A DNA stretch of 7,792 nt from an uncultured Clostridia bacterium. Its GTDB lineage: Bacteria; Bacillota; Clostridia; Oscillospirales; Oscillospiraceae. Of the stretch, positions 1 to 6,052 are shown piece by piece. The stretch lies in NCBI GenBank assembly GCA_946187475.1, contig CAMHRJ010000095.1, positions 1-7,792 on the forward strand, given 5' to 3'. Both the position numbers and the translations under genes were made by a program. Each line of letters starts with the position of its first letter. Position 1 is the stretch's first letter. The notes below the pieces were generated by a model. That model ran no database searches and was not told the origin of the DNA. It saw nothing but the letters and a program-made list of their open reading frames with translations.

Positions 1-1055
1 AGCAGCTCGAAGCCCCACTCCCGCACGACGGTCTGCAGACAGGTCTTGATGTATTCCCGGGCTTCCGGGTTGTAAATGTCCAGCCCGTAGAAGCCGCCCC
101 AGTTGATGCCGCAGACGATGGGCTTACCCTCAGCGTCCCGCAGCAGCCAGTCCGGGTGTTGTTTTGCCACTTTGGACTTCTTCTGGCAGGAGAAGGGCGC
201 CAGCCACAATCCGGGAATCATGCCGCTCTGGCGGACGCGGTCGGCGATGGGCTTCAGGCCGTTGGGGAATTTCTTCTTGTCCACGGTCAGCCAGTCGCCC
301 ACGGCGGGCTCGAAGCCGTCGTCGATCTGGAACACGTCGAAGTCCATGGGGCTCTGCTCCACGGCGGCGAGGTTTTTGAGGATCTTTTCCTCGGAGATAT
401 CCTGATAGAAATTATACCAGCTGGTGTAGCCCGTGATGGGCTTCGCCTTGGGCGGCTCCACGCCCAGCAGCCGGAACCAGCGGTCATAGACGTCGTTCTC
501 CGCGCCCTTGAGAATGGCGAAGTTCAGTCCGACGTAAGGCTCCGAGATCACCAGTCCCGCGCAGTCCCGACGGATGGTGACGGTCTGCATGGCGGCGCAG
601 AAGCGAATCTCGGTGAAGCCCTCCCGCTCGCCCAGGGAGGCGAAGAGCTGATAGTCCTGGCCCCGGCGGATGTAGCCGTAGCTCCAGCCGTGGAGATCGC
701 CCTTCTGGCCGGAATACTCCGCGAAGTCGTAGTCGCCGTAGCCCCGCAGGGCAAAGGACTTCTGCACAAAGCCCGGCAGATGGTCCACGCCGCGCTCTTT
801 GGCCTGGATGGATTTCTCATGGCTGTCGGTCCAGGACTGATAGCCGTTGAGGAACAGAACATCCTGCTTTTTGAACTTCTGGGGCAGCACGCACCGCACG
901 TCCGCCAGCTCCATGGGCACCTTGGGCGTGATGGTCAGTCGGGAGGCTTCGCCCTCGTGGAGGACTTCCGCCAGCATGTCGCCGGTCTCCTCCCGGGTAT
1001 CGAGACACAGCAGGCGTAGGTGGCCGTCGACGCGATATCGGATTTCAAAGATCAT
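1..1055 (-). CDS. GH36 (melibiase-type) alpha-galactosidase, N-terminal part, cut by the window edge
   Basis: The reverse complement from the ATG at 1055 stays open to the window edge: 351 full codons plus two bases. The family hydrolyses terminal alpha-galactosides such as raffinose or melibiose. Residues 1 to about 200 form the N-terminal beta-rich domain, including NGYQSWTDSHE near 70-80. The TIM barrel starts near 207 with PITGYTSWYNFYQDIS, then VFQIDDGFEPAVGDW (241-255), GLWLAPFSC (282-290) and HPDWLLRD (300-307). These are the usual early strands of GH36/Melibiase enzymes. The window stops at WGFEL, just where the K-x-D nucleophile motif is expected, so catalytic competence cannot be seen. 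The barrel begins earlier than in the roughly 730-residue GH36 enzymes, so this looks like a shorter subgroup. No signal peptide is visible, so a cytoplasmic enzyme is inferred. AAGGAG (1064-1069 on this strand) lies 8 nt before the ATG and supports the start. A raffinose synthase-like GH36 member is the main alternative. Confidence 0.88.
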   Translation of the reverse strand, partial: MIFEIRYRVDGHLRLLCLDTREETGDMLAEVLHEGEASRLTITPKVPMELADVRCVLPQKFKKQDVLFLNGYQSWTDSHEKSIQAKERGVDHLPGFVQKSFALRGYGDYDFAEYSGQKGDLHGWSYGYIRRGQDYQLFASLGEREGFTEIRFCAAMQTVTIRRDCAGLVISEPYVGLNFAILKGAENDVYDRWFRLLGVEPPKAKPITGYTSWYNFYQDISEEKILKNLAAVEQSPMDFDVFQIDDGFEPAVGDWLTVDKKKFPNGLKPIADRVRQSGMIPGLWLAPFSCQKKSKVAKQHPDWLLRDAEGKPIVCGINWGGFYGLDIYNPEAREYIKTCLQTVVREWGFEL

Positions 1056-1067
1056 CTTGCTCGCTCC

Positions 1068-1096
1068 TTGACAGAATCGGACAAAGCCGATAGAAT
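1068..1096 (+). promoter_or_regulatory. Sigma-A type promoter of the glycosyltransferase gene
   Basis: TTGACA at 1068-1073, 17 nt spacer, TAGAAT at 1091-1096: a perfect -35 and a -10 with one mismatch. Transcription would begin near 1103, giving a leader of about 62 nt before the ATG at 1166. The -35 box overlaps the Shine-Dalgarno region of the divergent alpha-galactosidase gene. Confidence 0.75.
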
Positions 1097-1103
1097 TGTA
1101 TCA
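1095..1103 (-). promoter_or_regulatory. Extended -10 promoter of the alpha-galactosidase gene
   Basis: On the minus strand TGATACAAT (1103 to 1095) is an extended -10 element (TG-n-TACAAT). No good -35 is visible at 16-18 nt spacing, which extended -10 promoters tolerate. The start would be near 1088, giving a leader of about 33 nt. Its -10 shares bases 1095-1096 with the opposing -10. Confidence 0.5.
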
Positions 1104-1165
1104 CATCAACAGGCTACCAAAACCACGAATAAAAGTCAATCTTTTTCACCTCAGGAGGAAGGAAA

Positions 1166-2611
1166 ATGGATCGGGCAAAAATCATCTTCGGCAATCCCAT
1201 CAGCGATAAAGACTACGAAAAGGCCGTCCAGGGCGCGGAGAGCTACCGCAGGAAATTCGGCGACGACTCCAACGTCAGCTACGTTCTCTCGGCGGAGCAG
1301 AACACCGTGCTGAACGCCTTCGGCGCGAAGAATCTCACCCTCTCCGGCGCCCCCTTCAAATTCGACCCGGAAAAGCAGATCATCATCGGCAACATCCGCA
1401 TGGGCTTCGGCCATTACCGCATCAGCATGGCCATGGCCTCCGCCGCCAAGGCCTTGGGCTATGAGCCCCTGTGGTTCGACCTGCACTCCTTCGCGGACAC
1501 CACCTGCGGCAAGGTCATCCGTCACCAGAACGATCTCTACAGCCTGGGCAGCCGGTTAAGCCAGAAGTCCAAGGCCTTCAACATCTTCTGGGAGTATGAG
1601 AACAGCGAGGGCTTCCGCAAGCTCACCTATAACGCCAACGACCAGAAGAAGGCCGAGCTCATGGCGCCGCTGTGCAAGGCGCTGCCCAAGGACATCCCCT
1701 ACATCGCCACCCACGTCTGGCCGGCCCAGGCCGCCATCCACGCAGGGCTCACCCATGTGGTCAACGCCATCCCGGACAACTGGCCCATGGCCCTGCATCT
1801 GGCGGAGGGCGCCGTCCACACCATCCAGACCCCCAGCGCCTACCTGGGCTACAAAGCCCTGCGCGGCATGGCCAAGGAGCCCCTGAAGCCCATGCCCCAG
1901 GGCAGCCTCTATGAGACCGGCCACTACATCGACCACGAGCTGGTGGTGAATCTGGAGCGGGACTGCGAGCAGCGCCTCTATCGTCTGGAGCAGGGCGCCC
2001 CCCGGCGGTATCTCATGACCGTGGGCGGCGCCGGCGCTCAGCTGGACCTGTTCGTGGGCATGATCCAGCAGCTCCTGCCGGACATCCGCGCCGGCAAGGC
2101 CGCGCTGCTGATGAACTTCGGCGACCACCGGAAGGTCTTCGACGCCATCTGCAAGCGGGTCAAAGGCTTCAAGGAGCTGGCCCAGACCCATTTCGACGAC
2201 TATGCCGGCGCCCGCAGCTTCGCCGAGACTGCCTACCAGGGCAGGGTGGAGGGCATTCACGCCTTCTACGATCAGGACATCTTCGCCGCGGTGTACATCA
2301 CGAACCTCCTCATGCGCTGCTCCGACGTGCTGATCACCAAGCCCAGCGAGCTGGCCTATTATCCCATCCCGAAGCTGATGATCCGCCGGGTGGGCGGCCA
2401 CGAGGCCTGGGGCGCCATCCGCACCGCCGAGCTGGGCGACGGCACCTACGAGTGTGAGACCCTGCCGGAGATCGGTGCCATGCTGAAGCTGCTGACCGAG
2501 GACGGCGAGGTGCTCCGGAGCATGTGCCGCCACATCGTCACCGCCAAGACCATGGGCGTCTACGACGGCGCCTACAACGTGGTCAAGCTGGCCGCGAAAG
2601 GGCAGTTCTGA
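1166..2611 (+). CDS. GT-B-like glycosyltransferase, unnamed family (MGDG synthase/MurG-like)
   Basis: A 481-residue soluble protein with no signal peptide or membrane segment. IIIGNIRMGFGHYR (72-85) resembles the N-terminal G-x-G-H loop of MGDG synthase-type GT28 enzymes. THVWPAQAA (182-190) and VVNAIPDNWP (198-207), followed by TPSAYLGYKALRG (222-234), resemble the D-x-x-x and TPS segments of the same fold. YLMTVGGAGAQ (282-292) looks like the first strand of the C-terminal Rossmann domain. DVLITKPSELAYYPIP (387-402) with GGHEAWGA (410-417) sits where GT28 enzymes carry the nucleotide-sugar binding loop. The family usually transfers a sugar from a UDP donor to a lipid or lipid-linked acceptor. 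Donor and acceptor cannot be read here. AGGAGG at 1153-1158, 7 nt upstream, fixes the start. The gene is divergent from an alpha-galactosidase. A GT-B relative that has lost transferase activity is the main alternative. Confidence 0.7.
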   Translation: MDRAKIIFGNPISDKDYEKAVQGAESYRRKFGDDSNVSYVLSAEQNTVLNAFGAKNLTLSGAPFKFDPEKQIIIGNIRMGFGHYRISMAMASAAKALGYEPLWFDLHSFADTTCGKVIRHQNDLYSLGSRLSQKSKAFNIFWEYENSEGFRKLTYNANDQKKAELMAPLCKALPKDIPYIATHVWPAQAAIHAGLTHVVNAIPDNWPMALHLAEGAVHTIQTPSAYLGYKALRGMAKEPLKPMPQGSLYETGHYIDHELVVNLERDCEQRLYRLEQGAPRRYLMTVGGAGAQLDLFVGMIQQLLPDIRAGKAALLMNFGDHRKVFDAICKRVKGFKELAQTHFDDYAGARSFAETAYQGRVEGIHAFYDQDIFAAVYITNLLMRCSDVLITKPSELAYYPIPKLMIRRVGGHEAWGAIRTAELGDGTYECETLPEIGAMLKLLTEDGEVLRSMCRHIVTAKTMGVYDGAYNVVKLAAKGQF

Positions 2612-2630
2612 GATACTTTAATTGATATTT

Positions 2631-2658
2631 GTAGGGGCGATTCACGAATCGCCCGTGT
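2631..2658. repeat. REP-like palindrome with GTAGGGG end, copy 1
   Basis: GGGCGATTC (2635-2643) and GAATCGCCC (2646-2654) form a near-perfect palindrome preceded by GTAGGGG. It lies 20 nt after the glycosyltransferase stop. No T-run follows on either strand, so it is not a standard terminator. It shares the GTAGGGG start with the copy at 2689-2714. Confidence 0.6.
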
Positions 2659-2688
2659 TGGATTCTGCTTTGCACAAAATGAATGCGT

Positions 2689-2716
2689 GTAGGGGCGGGG
2701 CTTGCCCCGCCCGCAT
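2689..2716. repeat. REP-like palindrome with GTAGGGG end, copy 2
   Basis: GGGCGGGG (2693-2700), loop CTTG, CCCCGCCC (2705-2712), again led by GTAGGGG. The outer bases TGCG (2684-2687) and CGCA (2712-2715) can add weak pairing. There is no T-run. It is very GC-rich compared with its surroundings and resembles copy 1 in layout but not in stem sequence. Confidence 0.6.
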
Positions 2717-2740
2717 GTTACAGCTCACTCCACTTTAAAC

Positions 2741-2812
2741 GGGAGGGGCACGATGACGGACGAAAATCTAAGCAAACAAGTTTGCAAGATTTTCAGTCAG
2801 CCCCTCCCCTAC
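2741..2812. repeat. Long imperfect hairpin with a GTAGGGG-type end
   Basis: Nested complementary blocks run inwards: GGGAGGGGC (2741-2749) with GCCCCTCCC (2800-2808); TGAC (2754-2757) with GTCA (2796-2799); GAAAATCT (2762-2769) with AGATTTTC (2787-2794); GCAAAC (2772-2777) with GTTTGC (2780-2785). That is 27 paired bases over 68 bp, with small internal loops. The right end continues as CCCCTAC (2806-2812), the reverse complement of the GTAGGGG start seen in the two neighbouring palindromes. It may be a larger, non-autonomous member of the same repeat class. It contains no convincing gene. Confidence 0.55.
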
Positions 2813-2870
2813 GAGTTCTATCCAACAGCGCTAAATCCCAATCTGCCCGCCATACGCAATCACCAACTGC

Positions 2871-2904
2871 AAACAAAAATCCCCGTTCCACCGGAACGGG
2901 GATT
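2871..2904 (-). terminator. Intrinsic terminator of the pot operon and the small downstream gene
   Basis: AATCCCCGTTCC (2878-2889) pairs with GGAACGGGGATT (2893-2904), a 12-bp stem with a 3-nt loop. On the minus strand the stem is followed by ATTTTTGTTT. The stem begins 16 nt beyond the stop of the 59-codon gene. On the plus strand the stem is followed by ATTATTCTT, so it may also stop transcripts from the convergent glycosyltransferase gene. Confidence 0.88.
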
Positions 2905-2919
2905 ATTCTTGTAAATTGC

Positions 2920-3099
2920 TTACAGGCTCTTGGCCCAGTCGATGACTTCCTGCAGGGTGGTGCCGCCCTTCTCGTTGCCGAAGGTCTTGAAGTCGTGCTC
3001 GCTGGAGACGAGGTAAGAATCCACGCCGCGCAGGTCCTTGAACGCGTGGAGCTTATAGCCGTGGCGCTTGAGTACCATTGCCAGTTCTTTTTCAGTCAT
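2920..3099 (-). CDS. Small protein of unknown function, 59 residues
   Basis: I do not recognise the family. The protein reads MTEKELAMVLKRHGYKLHAF..., with a predicted N-terminal helix (2-13), a middle part with YLVSSEHDFKTFG (about 29-41) and a C-terminal helix TLQEVIDWAKSL. It is small, soluble, without cysteines, membrane segment or signal peptide. The start at 3099 is chosen over the longer frame from 3174 because a promoter -35 box lies at 3169-3174, so the longer start would fall outside that transcript. GGGAG about 11 nt upstream is an acceptable ribosome binding site. The gene lies 100 nt downstream of potD, with no terminator between, and ends just before a strong terminator. It can therefore be made both with the pot operon and alone. 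A link to polyamine uptake is possible from position only. Confidence 0.7.
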   Translation of the reverse strand: MTEKELAMVLKRHGYKLHAFKDLRGVDSYLVSSEHDFKTFGNEKGGTTLQEVIDWAKSL

Positions 3100-3144
3100 T
3101 TTGAATCCACTCCCTATCCATAATTGTTTTTTGGGCTTACAAAC

Positions 3145-3174
3145 ACTATAAAGTGTCCAATAGCGGTTAGTCAA
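3145..3174 (-). promoter_or_regulatory. Promoter of the 59-codon gene with an overlapping palindrome
   Basis: On the minus strand TTGACT (3174-3169), 18 nt spacer, TATAGT (3150-3145). The start would be near 3138, about 38 nt before the ATG at 3099. The palindrome ACACT-ATAA-AGTGT (3143-3156) covers the -10 box and could be an operator. Confidence 0.65.
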
Positions 3175-3199
3175 GAGTAACTGCCGAAATTCCTGCCGA

Positions 3200-4312
3200 T
3201 CAGCTGATCTTCAGGGTCTCCCAGAGAGCGTTGATGTAGTCCAGGGTCTCCTGGTTCAGATTCCGGTAGGCGTACTGGTTGTAGAGCTTGGAGAAGTCCT
3301 CAACATTGGGATAGAGGATCGACATGGCGTACTCGCCCATCTCGTCGATGTAGCTGTCATTCTCATAGACCAGACGGTTGGGGCTGGCGTAGTAGATGTA
3401 CTCCGCGTTGGCCACAGCCGGCTCCTCGGAGAGCATGTAGTTGATGAAGATCTCCGCCAGCTCCTGGTTCTGGCAGCAGGAGGGGATGCACATGGCGTCC
3501 ACGAAGTAGTTGGTGGTCTCGGGGTAATAGAACTGCAAATCCACGTCGTCAGACTGGGCGTCCAGCATGGTGAAGTAGTCGCCGGCGTAGTAGGCGCCGA
3601 TGGCGGCCTCACCGGACTCCATCATGTTGTAGATCTCGTCCATGACGTAGCTCTTCACCAGCGGGCGCTGCTCGGTGAGGGCCTTCAGAGCCTTGTCCCA
3701 GTCAGACTGCTTGGTGGTGTTCACGTCGATGCCCGCCCGGTACATGGCGGTGCCGAAGGCGTCGCGGGAGTTGTTGAACTGCAGGATGCTGCCGCTGTAC
3801 TTCTCATTCCACATGAGATCCCAGTCCTTGGCGTCGGCGGGATCCACCTGGTTGCCGTCATAGATCACGCCCACGATGCCGTAGGTGTAGGGCACGGTGT
3901 AGGTGTTGTCGGGGTCGTAGTACAGGCCGCGGAAGCTGTCGGAGATGTACTCATAGTTGGGGATGTTGTCGTAGTTCAGGGGCAGGAGCATGTCCTCGCT
4001 GGCCATGCGGGCGATCATATAGTCCGAAGGGATGACCACGTCATAGCTCACGGCGCCGGTTTTCAGCTTGGCGTACATGTCCTCGTTGCTGGCGTAGGTG
4101 TCATAGTTGACGTGCACCACAGCCTTGTAGGTCTCGGAATACCAGTCCTCAAAGGCCTCGATGACGTCCAGGGTGTCCTCGGAGCCGTCGGAGATGTATT
4201 CGCCCCAGTTGTAGACGTTCAGCGTCAGGGTGTCGGAGCTGCCGCCGCAGCCGGAAAGGCACAGGCACAGCGCCATGCAGGCGACGAGAATCAGCGCAGT
4301 GAATCTTTTCAT
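3200..4312 (-). CDS. potD: Polyamine ABC transporter substrate-binding lipoprotein PotD
   Basis: A 370-residue extracellular binding protein that captures spermidine or putrescine and delivers it to PotBC. The N-terminus has a lipoprotein signal: MKRF, hydrophobic stretch, then LSGC with the lipidated Cys at 22. The mature part starts with LNVYNWGEYI (31-40), the PotD/PotF hallmark. It continues with PSDYMIARM (95-103), PYTYGIVGVIYD (141-152), the NNSRDAFGTA segment (180-189), GAYYAGDYF (239-247), VDAMCIP (271-277) and YASPNRLV (308-315). Length fits the family (about 350). The start overlaps the potC stop by 4 nt (ATGA, 4309-4312), and GGAGG lies 7 nt upstream. By eye, some pocket residues known from E. 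coli PotD are replaced, so the preferred substrate may differ. An ABC binding protein for a related cationic amine is the alternative. Confidence 0.93.
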   Translation of the reverse strand: MKRFTALILVACMALCLCLSGCGGSSDTLTLNVYNWGEYISDGSEDTLDVIEAFEDWYSETYKAVVHVNYDTYASNEDMYAKLKTGAVSYDVVIPSDYMIARMASEDMLLPLNYDNIPNYEYISDSFRGLYYDPDNTYTVPYTYGIVGVIYDGNQVDPADAKDWDLMWNEKYSGSILQFNNSRDAFGTAMYRAGIDVNTTKQSDWDKALKALTEQRPLVKSYVMDEIYNMMESGEAAIGAYYAGDYFTMLDAQSDDVDLQFYYPETTNYFVDAMCIPSCCQNQELAEIFINYMLSEEPAVANAEYIYYASPNRLVYENDSYIDEMGEYAMSILYPNVEDFSKLYNQYAYRNLNQETLDYINALWETLKIS

Positions 4313-5163
4313 GTGGTTTCCTCCTCAATCTTTTTATGTCTCCGCGGTTTGCGGGGCTTTTTGGGTTGTTCCTCGCCGCTGTCCGCCAGATTGGTGAGGA
4401 TCAGCAGCGCCAGAATGGCGAAGAAGATCAGCGTCGCCAGGGCGTACATCTTGGGCGTAACGGTCTTTTTCGTCATGTTGTAAATGCGGATGGGCAGGGT
4501 CTGGAAGCCGTTGCCCTGGGTGAAGTAGCTGATGACGAAGTCGTCCAGCGACAGGGTGAAGGCCATGAGAAAGCCGGTGATCACGCCGGGGAGGATCTCC
4601 GGAATCTCCACCAGCAGGAAGGCCCGCAGGGGCGTGCAGCCCAGATCCATGGCGGCCTCCGGCAGGGCGGGGTCCATCTGCTGCAGCTTCGGCAGCACCT
4701 GGAGAATCACATAGGGCAGGCAGAAGGTGATGTGGGCGATGAGCATGGTCCAGAAGCTGAGACTGGTGGCCATGCCGAACAGCTGCCCCACAAAGACGAA
4801 CATGAGCATCAGGGAGATGCCGGTGATGATGTCCGGGTTCATCATGGGGATGTTGGTCACGGAGTCATACATGGCCTTGACGGCCTTGTTCCGGAGCTTG
4901 TTGATGCCCACGGCGGCGCCGGTGCCCATGATGGTGGAGATCACCGAGGCGGAGATGGCCAGCACCAGGGTGTTTTTCAGGGCGGTGAGGGTCTCGCTGT
5001 CCCGCAGCAGCTCCCGGTACCACTTGAAGCTGAACTCCGAGAAGACCGAGAGGCTTTTCGCCTCGTTGAAGCTGAAGACCAGCAGAATCAAAATCGGTGC
5101 GAACAGAAACAGGAAGATCAGGCCCGTGTAGATGCGGGCGGCAGGTTTCATTTTGGCTTGCAT
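4309..5163 (-). CDS. potC: Polyamine ABC transporter permease PotC
   Basis: A 284-residue inner-membrane permease, the partner of PotB. The first membrane segment is about 12-32 (GLIFLFLFAPILILLVFSF), followed by five more hydrophobic stretches, the last near 242-259. The cytoplasmic EAA loop that docks on PotA runs from about 168 to 193, starting PEAAMDLGC and ending PEILPG. The SLDDF motif (205-209) is typical of PotC. I chose the ATG at 5163 because GGGAGG lies 8 nt before it. The alternative GTG at 5172 would sit directly against that ribosome binding site. The potB stop ends 1 nt upstream. The C-terminal tail (about 262-284) is unusually polar, with a basic stretch PKKPRKPRRHKK and then an acidic end. 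Confidence 0.93.
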   Translation of the reverse strand: MQAKMKPAARIYTGLIFLFLFAPILILLVFSFNEAKSLSVFSEFSFKWYRELLRDSETLTALKNTLVLAISASVISTIMGTGAAVGINKLRNKAVKAMYDSVTNIPMMNPDIITGISLMLMFVFVGQLFGMATSLSFWTMLIAHITFCLPYVILQVLPKLQQMDPALPEAAMDLGCTPLRAFLLVEIPEILPGVITGFLMAFTLSLDDFVISYFTQGNGFQTLPIRIYNMTKKTVTPKMYALATLIFFAILALLILTNLADSGEEQPKKPRKPRRHKKIEEETT

Positions 5164-5164
5164 G

Positions 5165-6052
5165 TCACACACCTCCCTGGACGCGGCTGTCGGTAAAGCG
5201 GCGCATGAAGGCCATGGCGATCAGCAAAATCACCATGAGGATGAAGGCGATGGCGGCGGCGAAGTGGAGGTTGTTGGCCACATACTGGCCCTCGATGGCG
5301 TCGCCGATCAGGAAGAACTTGCCGTTGCCCAGCTTCTGAGAGATGTAGAAGGTGCTGATGGAGGGGATGAGCACCATGGTGATGCCGGAGACCACCCCCG
5401 GCAGACTCAGCGGGAAGACCACCCGGCGCAGGGTGGCGAAGCTGCTGCAGCCCAGATCCTGTGCCGCCTCCAGCAGCTTGGGGTCCAGCTTGGCCAGCAC
5501 GGAGTAGATGGGCAGGATCATGTAGGGGAAATAGTCATAGACCATGCCGATGACCACGGCGCTTTCGGTGCCGATGATGTGGATGCTTCCCAGCCCCAGC
5601 AGGCGGAGGAAGTTGTTCAGGATGCCGGTGTCCTGGAGAACGGTCATCCAGGCGTAGGTCCGGATCAGGAAGTTCATCCACATGGGGATCATGATCAGGG
5701 TGATGGCGATCTTCTGCACCCGCGCCGAGGCCCGGGCGATGATGTAGGCGATGGGATAGCCCATGATCAGGCAGATCACCGTGGAGATTACCGCCAGCCG
5801 CACGCTGCGCCAGAAGATGACCATGTAGGTGCGGACCTCCTGCTGGGTGCCGTCGTCGGCGGTGACGGTGGAGCGGGCGGTGAAGAACTTGGTGATGTTC
5901 TCCAGAGTAAAGTGCATGCTGCTGTCCGTGAAGGCGTAGTACGCCACGAAGATCAGCGGCACCAGAATGAACAGCGCCGCCCATGCCCCGTAGGGCGCGC
6001 GGGCCAGCTTGTGGGCCAGTGCGTTCTGGCTTCTTACATTCCGGGATCTCAT
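5165..6052 (-). CDS. potB: Polyamine ABC transporter permease PotB
   Basis: A 295-residue inner-membrane permease. The first membrane segment is about 22-41 (GAWAALFILVPLIFVAYYAF), with further segments near 84-105, 116-136, 162-184, 212-235 and 264-284. The EAA loop runs from about 194 to 219, starting LEAAQDLGC and ending PLSLPG, and contacts PotA. The start at 6052 overlaps the potA stop as ATGA (6049-6052). An open frame extends upstream to 6226, but that part reads through potA out of frame and gives arginine- and histidine-rich sequence unlike any permease. No strong ribosome binding site is visible, so translation probably depends on coupling to potA. Residues about 59-75 between the first two segments form a polar external loop. 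Confidence 0.93.
   Translation of the reverse strand: MRSRNVRSQNALAHKLARAPYGAWAALFILVPLIFVAYYAFTDSSMHFTLENITKFFTARSTVTADDGTQQEVRTYMVIFWRSVRLAVISTVICLIMGYPIAYIIARASARVQKIAITLIMIPMWMNFLIRTYAWMTVLQDTGILNNFLRLLGLGSIHIIGTESAVVIGMVYDYFPYMILPIYSVLAKLDPKLLEAAQDLGCSSFATLRRVVFPLSLPGVVSGITMVLIPSISTFYISQKLGNGKFFLIGDAIEGQYVANNLHFAAAIAFILMVILLIAMAFMRRFTDSRVQGGV

Noticed and set aside
156..1019. Open frame of 287 codons on the plus strand
   Set aside because: It lies antisense to the alpha-galactosidase, whose motifs are clear. The product is low-complexity sequence rich in Ala, Gly, Val and Leu, typical of a frame opposite a GC-rich gene.
1556..2533. Open frame of 325 codons on the minus strand
   Set aside because: It is antisense to the glycosyltransferase gene, without ribosome binding site, and with the composition of a mirror frame.
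2683..3123. 146-codon and 70-codon plus-strand frames after the glycosyltransferase
   Set aside because: They run across the palindromes, the terminator and antisense to the 59-codon gene, with no ribosome binding site or domain.
4336..5196. Open frame of 286 codons on the plus strand
   Set aside because: It is antisense to potC and reads as His/Gln/Gly-rich sequence with no domain. The same holds for the plus-strand frames at 5132-6076 and 5983-7224 opposite potB and potA.
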